A stretch of DNA of 64,000 nt, taken from Narthecium ossifragum (taxonomy: Eukaryota; Streptophyta; Magnoliopsida; Dioscoreales; Nartheciaceae). The stretch spans positions 15,999,987 to 16,063,986 of the forward strand of contig OY986964.1 in the NCBI GenBank assembly GCA_963920575.1, written 5' to 3'. Position 1 is the first letter of the stretch. Each line of letters opens with the position of its first letter. The position numbers were made by a program, and so were the translations under genes. This document shows, one piece after another, positions 1 through 9,553 of this stretch. The notes under the pieces were generated by a model. It was not told the origin of the DNA and did not search any database. It saw only the letters and a list, made by a program, of their open reading frames with translations.

Positions 1-900
1 CGACGAAGCTCGACGTCGTCCGCTGCCCTCCTCGCCGCAAGACCTACCCCAAGCTCTCTCCTTCATTTCAGATCCGGCATCGCTCCATCGAGATCCCAGG
101 GCGAGTCGCAGGTGAGCCGCGAGCGAGCTGATAAGGAAAAAGAAAGGAGAGAGATTCGAGGGAAGAAGAGAGTGGGTAATGTGGCAACCAAGCTGAGCTC
201 GGGGGTTGAGGTCGCCGTTGACAAAGAGAGAGGGGAGGGAAAGAGGAGAGAAACAGAGGAAGAGGGAGGAGAGAGAGAGAGAGAAACAGAGGAGGAGAGA
301 GGGAAAGAGGAGAGGAACAGAGGAGGAGGGAGGAGAGAAAGAGAGAGGGGAGGAGGAGCCAGAGAAGCAGAGAAGAGGAGGAGCCCGTCCACCCTCAACG
401 TTGCCCCGTCCACCAACATGATCCATGTGCCGCCGCCCACGGGCTCCCATGCGCGCCACCAACCGCGCTCTCCCATGCCCCGCCCTCGCATGCCACCGGC
501 GCTCTCTCTCTCTCTCTCTCTCGTCGCCACCGGTGGGTTCCCATGCCAACTGCGCTCTCCCATGCCCCGCCACCCACTCACCTCCAATCTCGATCCCGAT
601 CCCCTGCACCTTCTACCCCGATCCCGACCAACCACTGTCAGCCCGTGCCCCGAGATCCATCGCCGGCGCGCGTCCCCGCCCCAAGACCTCGCCGGAGATC
701 GCAATGGCGTCAAGCTCCGTCCTCACGGTTGGGAGCTTGGCGCTCCCCTTTGGGTGGCATGCATGGGAGAGAGAGAGTGCGGGCGGCGTGCATGGGAGCG
801 TGGGAGTGCGGGAGGCTTGCAAGGGAGAGAGAGAGTGGATGGAGGAGAGAAGAGAAATGTTTTGTGTACACAAAACATGCTAACATCATGCTTTAAATGA
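1..900. repeat. GC/GA-rich low-complexity leader region
   Basis: No gene is supported here. Positions 225-372 are a nearly pure purine (GA) tract and 501-520 is a CT microsatellite. Open frames exist on both strands only because of this composition; their translations are runs of Arg/Glu/Gly or Ser/Leu/Pro. A short stretch at about 60-118 could be read as an internal exon (polypyrimidine tract plus CAG before 71, GTGAG after 111), and an ATG at 703 opens a Ser/Leu-rich peptide, but neither resembles a protein I know. The phrase GTGGCAACCAAGCTGAG occurs at about 180 and again at about 1,657, bracketing the region. Confidence 0.5.
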
Positions 901-1039
901 TTTAAATGCTGACATCATGCGCGCCGCCGGGTGAAGGAGTCGCCCGAGAAGAGCACCGGCATGCGGTCGGCCAAGTCCGAGTCGAAGGTGGACCGCCGGG
1001 TGAACGAGTCGCCCGGCGGTTGCATGTAGAACTCGGCGG

Positions 1040-1650
1040 CGAGCATGACCCTGAGGACCCGTGCATGGGAGCGCGGGAGAGAGAGAGGCCGGCGGGATAG
1101 ATGGAGAGAGAGAGGAGAGGAGGCCGGGCGACATCGAGGGAGGACGGTGTGCATGGGAGCGCGGGAGAGACAAAGAGAGGAGAGGAGGTCGAGCAACATC
1201 AATGGTGGACGGGGCGAAGTCGAGGGAGGACGGCGTGCATGGGAGCGCGGGAGAGAGAGAGGCCGGCGGGAGAGAGAGAGAGAGAGGAGAGGAGGCCGGG
1301 CGACGTCGATGGTGGATGGGGAGACGTCGAGGGAGGACGGCGTGCATGGGAGCGCAGGACAGAGAGAGAGAGGAGAGGAGGCCGAACGACATCGACGGTG
1401 GACGGGGCGACGTCGAGGGAGGACGGCGTGCATGGGAGCGCGGGAAGAGAGAGAGGCCGGCGGGAGAGAGAGAGGAGAGGAGGCCGGGCGACATCGACGG
1501 TGGACGGGGCAACGTCGAGGGAGGACGGCGTGCATGGGAGCGCGGGAGAGAGAGATAGAGGCCGGCGAGAGAGAGAGAGAGAGGAGAGGAGAGGAGGCCG
1601 GGCGATGTCGACGGTGGACGGGGCGACGCATGGGAGCCGGAGGGTGGATG
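1040..1650. repeat. Minisatellite, about six units of 80-110 bp
   Basis: The phrase GCATGGGAGCGCGGGAGAGA recurs at about 1,063, 1,152, 1,238, 1,349 (variant), 1,430 and 1,532, with a degenerate copy near 1,629. Each is followed by a GA-rich run, GAGGCCGG and a segment with GTCGAGGGAGGACGG. Unit length varies with the length of the GA run. The open frames on both strands come from the absence of stops in the repeat and are not regarded as genes. Confidence 0.85.
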
Positions 1651-1807
1651 GGTGACGTGGCAACCAAGCTGAGTTGGCCAGGGGTAATTTGGACCGGGAA
1701 TTATATTTTGGACTTGTTTTGTAAAGAAACACAAGTATGTTCCGTAACTGATAAATCAATAACCAAATGGATTTTTTTTTAAAAAATTCCTAAAAGATCA
1801 ATACCAA

Positions 1808-1815
1808 CGGCGAAT
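1808..1815. other. Left target-site duplication of hAT element
   Basis: CGGCGAAT immediately precedes the left terminal repeat and matches 2,739-2,746 exactly. Confidence 0.88.
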
Positions 1816-2738
1816 TAGGGATGTCAATTTGTACCGAACCGATGGGGAACCGAACCGTTCCACCCCGATTCCTTGCCCCAAATCCGTGATTTTGCCCCGT
1901 GGATATGGGTTTGGTAGAACCCAATAGATCCCCGAGGGGAATGAGGCAAGTTTGGTATAGGTTTTTCCCCGAACCGATTCCCCGCCCAGCCCCATATCTG
2001 CCCCGACCCGACAATTAAATTACTAAAATACCCTATATAGTAGTGGGGTTAGTGCCTTAGTGTTTAGAAGTGGGGTTAGTGGGTGAAGTTAGAGCTTTTC
2101 ACACGCTAAAGCAATTTGGGAGAGAGAGAGCAAGAACACTAAGTCAGAAGATTCATGTGTTACATGTGAGGTAATACACATTTATCAATTTTGTCTTACA
2201 TTTTTTGCAGTCACTATTATATATTGCTAACACTAATTCTTGCTTTTTGTTTTTTTTCAATAAAATAGGTATGAATTATATCAATGAAGGACTTTAGGTT
2301 GTAGGGTCAAATTGGAGGAGAACAAGGATTCACCCATGGTTTTTTTTGTTCTCAATGGTGTTTTACCAAGAGTTTTTTTTGAATTGTTAACTTATTTTTC
2401 TCTAATCTTTATACTTTTTTGCATTTAGTTATGTTTAAACTATATTATGCCCGGTTGCGTAGTGAGTGATGTAGTACTTGGACCAAACTATTTAGTCAAT
2501 TGCGATATGGAATCTTTAGATGTGGTTCAATGGTTTGAGAATTATTCATGATTATGATTTTGTAAGTGTTTATGCTAAACCGCGGTGATCCGTGGTTCCC
2601 CGAACCCCGTTTGGTATGGGGATGGTACGAACCCACTAATCCCTGTGGGGAATGGGCGGGTTTTGGGGCATGGTTTTTTAATGGGGAATGGGGCGGTTTT
2701 GAAGACCCCCGCCCCAATCGGCCCCGTTGCCATCCCTA
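1816..2738. mobile_element. Non-autonomous hAT-type DNA transposon (923 bp)
   Basis: The left end begins TAGGGATGTCAA and the right end is its imperfect inverted copy (TTGCCATCCCTA), so the terminal inverted repeats read TAGGGATG(T/G)CAA, like Ac-type hAT ends. Both sides are flanked by the same 8 bp, CGGCGAAT, at 1,808-1,815 and 2,739-2,746, the target duplication length of hAT elements. Subterminal regions on both sides are rich in CCCCG/GGGGA words, also in inverted orientation, as expected for transposase-binding sites. There is no transposase frame inside, so it would depend on a helper. Perfect flanking duplication suggests a fairly young insertion. Confidence 0.88.
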
Positions 2739-2746
2739 CGGCGAAT
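2739..2746. other. Right target-site duplication of hAT element
   Basis: CGGCGAAT immediately follows the right terminal repeat; identical to 1,808-1,815. Confidence 0.88.
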
Positions 2747-3016
2747 AAACCATAAAATGAATTAATCTGAACAATGAAGAAATAAAGTCTCCTGACCTCA
2801 AAAGCATCCGACACTTGCACGAATAAAATTAATTCTAGAACACTAACGGAACTAAACAAGTTATGATCATCACTCGCCATGTAAACGATTGTTTCCTTTT
2901 TGTTTTCTTGCAAAGGTTTCAAAGAACTCGTGAGGGGATTAGGGAACTGAACTCTGATAGTTCAATCACAAAGCTTCAGAGTACTGACAATAGGGTGAGA
3001 GAGAGATAGAAAGAAC

Positions 3017-3051
3017 CTGATATTCATGTCGTTGTAGTCGTCGTCTGCCAT
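3017..3051 (-). pseudogene. Possible first exon of an RPB6-like RNA polymerase subunit gene
   Basis: On the minus strand an ATG at 3,051 opens a peptide beginning MADDDYNDMN, the characteristic acidic start of plant RNA polymerase II/IV/V subunit 6. The 35-nt exon ends in CAG followed by GTTC, a possible splice donor. I do not find the conserved C-terminal RPB6 region further along the minus strand before the window's left edge, so this is a fragment, a gene broken by transposons, or a chance match. An overlapping 86-codon minus-strand frame (3,226-2,966) starts upstream and reads through the putative donor; it resembles nothing I recognise and may be 5' untranslated sequence. Confidence 0.3.
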
Positions 3052-3277
3052 GGCTGGTTATCGAAGAGCTCACGGTCTTCGAAAATCTCCTACTGTTCCG
3101 CAGTGCTCCCCTAAAAACCCAAGGCCGTTGCAATACTTGACGCCTTTGAGAAGGCAATCCCTTTGGTGGAGCTCCGTGATCGGTTAACTTGATCCCGTCA
3201 TCCAAACTCGTAGGCTTATTTGACATGGGGTTAGGAAAAGTGGGAATAAGGGGAGAGAATAAAGTTATTTCATTTTA

Positions 3278-3380
3278 GTGTTTGGTTGTAAAATGGGGAT
3301 AACTTTGTAATGATTAGTTAGAATAAGGGAATTGTGTTGGTTGTAAATGGTGGATGAAGGGTAAATACCGAAAATGCCCT
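3278..3380. mobile_element. Candidate terminal region of the PIF/Harbinger element
   Basis: A TTA at 3,275-3,277 is followed by GTGTTTGGTTGTAAAATGG, which resembles PIF/Harbinger ends (GTGTTTGGTT-type) beside a 3-bp TTA target. A related phrase, GTGTTGGTTG, recurs near 3,333. I could not find the matching inverted end elsewhere in the window, so the boundary is tentative. It lies on the C-terminal side of the transposase below. Confidence 0.3.
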
Positions 3381-3814
3381 CCGTAGATGGGGTCAATCCA
3401 TTTTTTGTTATCATATATCTCCTTTACTAATACAGACTATTGCATCATAATATATTGTCCTGGAAAATTTCGTAAGCACCTTATAATATATTGTCCTAAA
3501 AAATTAGTATGGGTTATACATGCAATTTTTTAAGTTATGTAAGCACATCATAATATATTGTCCTAAAAAAAGTGCAACTGCATGAACAGAAACTGTATAT
3601 TCAGAAATTACAACATATGATTTTCACATAAAACCATCATTAGTAATAAAGACGACATCAAGCTAAATGGCATATTTAGCTACATGTTTCATTTTAAATC
3701 TAAACAAGGCAACATAATATAAGGCTGGAAACATCACAACAACAGCATAACAGCAACTACGATGACTAGGAAGGCAACAAGTACATAGTAAACGGTCGAA
3801 GAAAACACTGAACA

Positions 3815-4051
3815 CTACTCGGCACGTGCCATGTTTGACTCCGCGTAAGTTGGCCTGCTCACTTCGTCATAAGAAGTCCGATTGTACTCTTCGTAGGATT
3901 TTGAGGCTTCCATCCAAGTTTCAAATTTGCGGTAACATGCTCTTGAGAACTTGTTCACTTGAGCATGACACTCATGCCATGTTGCATATATTCCCGGTTG
4001 CCGACCCCGATAGACCACATAAAAACTCATCTGGCATAAATTACTTGCCAT
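3815..4051 (-). CDS. Small protein with RNase H1 N-terminal (viroplasmin-like) domain
   Basis: A 78-codon minus-strand frame. Residues about 9-55 match the hybrid-binding/viroplasmin domain found at the N-terminus of eukaryotic RNase H1 and in caulimovirus inclusion-body proteins: FYVVYRG, then GIYATW, then a Cys and a QV pair, then an aromatic/charged segment ending with the usual EA helix. This domain binds RNA-DNA hybrids or dsRNA; no RNase H catalytic domain follows. It lies just downstream of, and on the same strand as, the Harbinger transposase, about 10 bp beyond the end of its last open segment. The upstream AG at about 4,062 could be a splice acceptor, so it may be a 3' exon of the transposase transcript or a separate small gene. 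Whether it belongs to the transposon is inference. Confidence 0.55.
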   Translation of the reverse strand: MASNLCQMSFYVVYRGRQPGIYATWHECHAQVNKFSRACYRKFETWMEASKSYEEYNRTSYDEVSRPTYAESNMARAE

Positions 4052-4060
4052 TAGTAGAAT

Positions 4061-5507
4061 CTAAAATAACACAACAGCCGAAATAGGAAATAATTTGACG
4101 AATAAATTAAATGTTTCACAAGATAATAAACACACAAAAGTAATTATAGCACATGCTTCCAACCTTCTGTCTGCCAATAATTCTGTTGCAATTCTATCCC
4201 GCAATGAATCTCCCGCAGTATCACCACGTACTCGTGTCATCTGTTGTGGATGTATGTCTTCATTACCTTCATCAGTTACCGTTTGATGAGATTGTGATAA
4301 GTAGGTATCGTGTTTCCGGAATCGGATGATATAGTTGTGTATTACACAACACGCCATTACTATACGACATTGCACGTCGAAAGGGTATTGCTGCAATATT
4401 CGCAGTACCTTAAATCGCAACTTCAAAACTCCAAATGTCCTTTCGACGTGATTGCATAACTATGCATGGCGATGGTTTTATATGTCCTTAGGACCAGTAT
4501 ATTCATTACCACGGCTAGTGCAAATGTTTTGGAATTCACTAATATGGTACCGTTGTCCTCTGTATGGTGCCCGGAAGTTCTTTCTATTTGCATAACCAGA
4601 ATCGACTAAATAAAATTTGCTTACAATCAATGTCATCCTCACCGTTACATGAAGATAACAACAGTGAATATATAAGTGGAGTTCACTAGACTCAGTACCT
4701 TCTGGAACAGTGAAATGGCCTTTGTCAATCACCGAATTTAAGATACGCATATTTGCCGCAGAACCTTCCCAGCCTACGACGACATGCACGAATTGCAGAT
4801 CAAATGACATGACTCTCATTACATTTTGTTATATGTACCCCTTGCGATTACGAAACTGTTGCTGGTCCGCTAAGGGGACAGATGCTGGAATATGTGTCCC
4901 GTCACTTGTACCAAGAGCATTCTACATAATACCATTGATGTATTTATGCGATAAAGCATAAATATATGACATGAAGTAGGCTCACTTATGATAGAATATT
5001 GGTAAATACCTTAAACAAGGTGTAGATGGAATTACCTTGAAATAAGGGATCGACGGGGACATTAGCAACAGGCTGCTACATGTAATCAAGTCTTAATTGT
5101 TCGACGCCTTCCAATACATGATTGAAATGGCGGCTTATTGTTTCCCCAGAATGTTGAAACATCTCACACAACACTTTGTTAGAAACTCCATGTCCAATTG
5201 CGTGAAGGAAAATTGCAAGTTGCTCCATGCTAGTCATGTTTGGTGTGTCTTCAATCAAACCCCTCCTCTGTAATGCACGACACAAGCCCCTAAACAAGGT
5301 TTTCGACATCCTGAACATTTCCGAGCACCTATTTCTGTGGCCAGACAAAATATCATTTACCAGTTGATGTCCAGTAAAAGGACTGGTGCGACACGGCATT
5401 GGGGCGAGGCGCTGCGATGTGGATGAACGTTCATCTATTACTGCCTGAATAATCATAATCTCCTCCTCAGATGAATCCGAGGATGACTCGGATGATGGAA
5501 AACTCAT
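4061..5507 (-). pseudogene. PIF/Harbinger transposase, decayed
   Basis: Three minus-strand segments make one transposase. 5,507-5,076 is the N-terminal region: an acidic Ser/Glu start, then a helix-turn-helix-like part with FRGLCRALQRRGL and SGETISRHFNHVL. 4,930-4,478 carries the first half of the DDE nuclease: DGTHIPA with the first Asp, GWEGSA, then KFYLVDSGY. 4,460-4,061 has the catalytic Glu in ERTFGVLK and the conserved RIVMACCVIHNYI helix. An intron is likely at about 5,038-4,931, and another at about 4,700-4,620. In-frame stops follow RLDYM, KGYI, GPKDI and NHRHA. Where the family has Asp after GWEGSA, this copy has Asn (AANMRIL), so the catalytic triad is also damaged. The protein would have cut and pasted the element in the nucleus; it cannot now. 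Confidence 0.82.
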
Positions 5508-7780
5508 TTCTGCGACATTTGCATGATGTGCAAAATATTATACTATAATCTGAATTTAGCCTTCACAACATGAAAGTTAAAAGTTGATCTATAAAATAAC
5601 GTAATTTTAAATAACCAATATAGACCAATTTTAAATAACGAGGATGAGTCAAGGATCAGAATTAATGCTTATAACTTATCAAATTACTATTTATTTTATA
5701 AAAATCAAGTTGATATGAGGATATGACATTGTAACGTGCAGATTTGGTAGGATAATACATCTCTAATCAAAGTGGTTGTTGTTAGACTTGCTACAAAAGA
5801 GAAGAAGAATAATTAATTAATCCAAGTGATTGAGCTCAAGAACAAATGGCATGGCATGAAGAAGGATAATTAATTAATCCAACTAATTGGCCAAATAGTA
5901 GAACATATGGCATGGCATGAAGAAGGATAATTACAAGTCCCAACTGATTGGCCTCAATAACATATGGCATTGCATGGCGTGGGTGGGCTTCCAATGAGAA
6001 AAAGAAGACATGATGATATAGCAGTACATAAAATACACACCAGTACATAATCAGATCTATGCATTTATCAAATTTCCAAAAAGCAGTACCTTTTATCAAT
6101 ATTCCTACACAAGTAAACTGCCTTGAGGCACCAACCGGAGACTCGGCTCAACCAATGAAGAGAATCAGCTCAGCATATGAAATATATAGAGGAGAAGGGA
6201 ACAGTAAATTTTGCACCAACCGAACACTCATACACACCTCCTGCATGTGTTGTAAAAAAAAGCTGACAAGCATGCTGTCATGTCCACATAACAAAGCTGA
6301 CCAAATAGTAGTACATGTCCACATAACAAAGTTGACCAAATAGTAGTACATGTCCACATAACAAAGCTAAACAAGACTGCAACACTGCTGTATGTTCTGC
6401 TCCTTCATAACAAAGCTGACCAAATAGTATCCTTCAGAACAAAGGTGCCCAAGTAGTGACGTGTCTTGTCTACCATAAATAAAGCAAACAAGAGGTCATT
6501 GTTAAATATAAAGCAATCAAAGCCCCATGTTGTCATGTTCTGCTCCTCCATAACCAAGACTGCAACATTGTTGTAGCCCTCATCTCCAGCCGACTATAGC
6601 ACAGTAGTAGCCCTTATCTCCACCACCAATGCTACCACCTTCCATAGCAACAAGTATGTTAATAAAAGTAAATTTAAGAAAACAAAACCAAAAACATACA
6701 GTGAATAAAACAATCACAACTTGACATACATTCAACCATGAGATGACCTAATTGGATGCAAGTGCAATTGAAATTACAAGGTCACAAATATAGAAAACAT
6801 TCCTGCTAGATCAAAGACGAAAATGTATAAATTATGAAACTGTGCTTTGCAGCTGGAATGTCAGATTACTAGTTGGTTTTGTCTACAATTTGAGACTCTA
6901 TTGCAAGCATTCCACCGGCAATCATTCAAACTTAATTAATAGCCGGAATGTCAGATTACTAGCTGGAATGTCATGCCAATTCATTCAAACTTGATTACAC
7001 CATTCCACCGCCAATCACAGAGGTCTATTAACCTCTTAACCATGACCCTGACATAGTAAAATCAGAGAAAAACAAGCTCATACAAAGTATGATAAATCAC
7101 CTTACCTTGCTATAGTTAAAATCCCCACGTTTCTCTTCTGTCACAATCTCCTATCCTTAAACTTAGACTATATTGGTTTAACAAATCAGAACCAAAGTCA
7201 ATGCATAATATACAATATCAACAAGAATTTAATTACACATATCCCTACAACAGCTAGAATATCCTATCATGAAAAGCTAGGCCAAGAGTCTGTCCACGGA
7301 GACCGCTACATTTGCTAAATATGCTAAATTAACTTGCGGTCCCAAGACATCCAAAACAAACTACTGGCCCTCCTTTACATTTATTTCCACAAAGCTCAAA
7401 AGATGGCAAACCGTGCTATTAATACAACAGTGTTACCTATCCTAATAGCCCCAAGGTTAGAATGCACATTCTACCACAAATATCAGAATTAAGCTATTTT
7501 GAACATAAATGGTTAGATCCACCTCATAAGTTGATCCTTCATACATCAATTAACAATTCCATTCAAATTATCACAATAATACCAATGCACTGAAGGCCGA
7601 TCCAATTTCATGATTTGATCAAATCATGCATACTTAGATCATATTGAGATGCCTACCTATGCAATACAACCTATGCAATACAATGAAAGTAATGAACATT
7701 ATTGAAAGCAAAAGCATATTTGGCACATTTTAACTTTTCAATTAATACTATGATACTGACACCCCTATAATATAACAGCT
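5508..7780. other. AT-rich non-coding region, probably Harbinger filler
   Basis: No supportable gene. It contains a duplicated ATGGCATGGCATGAAGAAGG phrase at about 5,845 and 5,907, a 35-bp tandem repeat at 6,281-6,372, and a scrambled repeat of CATTCCACCG(G/C)CAATCA and GGAATGTCAGATTACTAG between 6,850 and 7,020. It lies between the transposase and the SIRE-like element. A Myb/SANT-like Harbinger ORF1 lies on the far side of that element, so this may be the internal spacer of one two-gene Harbinger element; this is inference. Confidence 0.4.
6281..6372. repeat. 35-bp tandem repeat, about 2.6 copies
   Basis: TGTCCACATAACAAAG starts at 6,281, 6,316 and 6,351, followed by a CTGACCAAATAGTAGTA-type spacer in the first two copies. 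A shortened relative occurs at about 6,407-6,430. Confidence 0.8.
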
Positions 7781-8245
7781 TGAAGGTCCAAGAGGGGGGG
7801 AGGGTGAATTAGACTCTTTTCGAAAAACTAGATTGATGGAAAATTCAGATAGAAAAAGATCTAACAGCTTGAATGCTTGTAAACGAAATGAACCTTAGCT
7901 ACAACAGCATGCAAGAATTAAATGAAGGAGAGGGTTAGAGAGATAACACTGTTTTATAGTGGTTCGACCCAACTCTTGGTCTACGTCCACTTCTCTCAAT
8001 GCTCTCCTTGAGGTTCCACTACATGCAAATTCTTTACAAGCTTTTCCTCCAAGCTTCATGGTGCTTGGTGACCTTACAATCACAGCCACTTGCCGTTGAA
8101 CAACTCTCAAGATACTTCTTCACACTTGAAGAAGGTTTACAAAGGTTTTAGCTCAAAGCGAATGAGTAGAAATCTTTCCTAGAACTTGCTCAAATGATCT
8201 CAATAATAGTGATTAAAGTTCTGGCAAGTTTACATCAAGGAACTA

Positions 8246-8251
8246 CTTATA
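8246..8251 (-). promoter_or_regulatory. TATA box of 3' LTR
   Basis: Minus strand CTATAAGTAG, about 87 bp downstream of the palindrome array; the equivalent box in the 5' LTR is at 16,744-16,739. Confidence 0.6.
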
Positions 8252-8337
8252 GATGGGCTTCAACTAGCTCAACAAGGAGGTCCAACGGCTCCCTGCAACT
8301 CTCCAACGGCTAGTTTTTTACTCTGCGCGCTGCTGGC

Positions 8338-8820
8338 GGTCGATCCGTCCATCATCCGTCACGTATAAAAAACTCAGCCTCTTTGCTCGACAGTCGATCC
8401 ACGCATCGTCCGTCGCTCTCACGGTCGACCGTCACATCGTCCGTGAGCCTCTGTTGAGAAGGTCGCTTTCCAGGGTCGATGCTCGGATCGACCGTCGCTC
8501 CGTGATATTTCTTCATATATGCACCACGGTCGACCGCCGCATCGACCGTCACATCGTCCGTCAGTCTCTGTGAAGAAAAAAGCTTCCTAGGGTCGATGCA
8601 CCGATCGACCGTCGCATCTTCACATTCTTCATTAATGCGCCACGGTCGAGCGCCGCATCGACCGTCGCATCGTCCGTCGGGCTCTGTGAAGAAAAACATT
8701 TCCCACGGTCGATGCACCGATCGACCGTGAGCCAATACGCATATAGCCAAGTATTATGCATTCATCACGGTCGATCCATGGATCGACCGCCACATTCCCA
8801 CGGTCGATCCTTGCATACCG
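8338..8820. repeat. TCGA-palindrome array in 3' LTR
   Basis: Repeated CGGTCGATCC/GGTCGACCGT half-palindromes, many joined by CATCGTCCGTC linkers. Translation gives open frames rich in Val-Asp-Arg or Asp-Gly-Arg on both strands, which are by-products of the array. Confidence 0.85.
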
Positions 8821-8942
8821 TCAGTACAAAAATAACTTAAATATTGAATTTAAGATTTCCAATTAAAGGGGTAATAAATATTAAACATATATTTTATCAT
8901 TTAATGTATATTGGCATCATCAAAACAAGGTTAGGATCAACA

Positions 8943-8957
8943 ATCTCCCCCTTTTTG
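8943..8957 (-). other. Polypurine tract of SIRE-like element
   Basis: Minus strand AAAAAGGGGGAGAT immediately precedes the 3' LTR, the position of the plus-strand primer for reverse transcription. A second AAGGGGGAGTCA tract lies at about 8,999-9,010. Confidence 0.75.
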
Positions 8958-9553
8958 ATGATGACAATCCTTTTAAATGTGATGATAAAACATTTTGACT
9001 CCCCCTTAACCAATGCATCCTTTTCTTCCAAAAAATGTGTTCTAAAGTTAATTTTCAGGATGCACATAATCATATATCTTTAAAATGATATTAAAAGTTC
9101 CATTCAAGATATGTTGACATAATGGTTTGGATTTTGGCATGTTCACTTCTTTTCAATAACAACATTTAAGCTTTCATGAAATGATTTCATATTGAATTAT
9201 AACATTGTATTAATATATCATAGCAATATCCAAAGACATCTCTATGTCATTCAAAAGATTCCAACATTTCATACAACCAAATCATTTGGAAAACTTGAAA
9301 TTACAAGACTTTCATTTCAAAAACAAGGTTTTCCAAAATACAAAAGTAAAGATCTGAAATGTAGAAATGTAGGGCTATTGTTCACATTCATCACATCACA
9401 CTTTTTCACCCCCTTTGGCATTATCAAAAAGAGGTAAGGAGGATGGGGAATTAGGATCAATCACTAGAGGCTTGCTAAAGGAGTGCCAGGTGGAAATTCA
9501 TTCTTGATGTAGGTGAAAATCTCGTCAAGTTGCTGAGACATCTTGGCTTGATC
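8958..9553. other. Non-coding stretch between accessory ORF and PPT
   Basis: AT-rich; no frame I can assign. It would be the 3' untranslated part of the accessory ORF transcript. Confidence 0.5.

Larger units (their letters stand above)
7781..8942 (-). repeat. 3' LTR of SIRE-like element
   Basis: 1,162 bp, TG...CA, closely matching 16,276-17,449 throughout. In sense (minus) orientation the first 600 bp are U3, containing a dense array of TCGA-core palindromes at 8,817-8,338, then a TATA box at 8,251-8,246. The remainder is R/U5. It differs from the other LTR by scattered substitutions and small indels, so the insertion is not recent. Confidence 0.92.

Noticed and set aside
63..1782. Several long open frames on both strands (up to 282 codons)
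   Set aside because: All are Arg/Glu/Gly or Ser/Leu/Pro repeats read from the GA-rich minisatellite; open in several frames at once, so due to composition.
8352..8761. Frames rich in Val-Asp-Arg and Asp-Gly-Arg, repeated at 16,803-17,266, 39,783-40,016 and 45,926-46,201
   Set aside because: They are translations of the palindrome arrays and appear in every frame and on both strands; no start context or domain.
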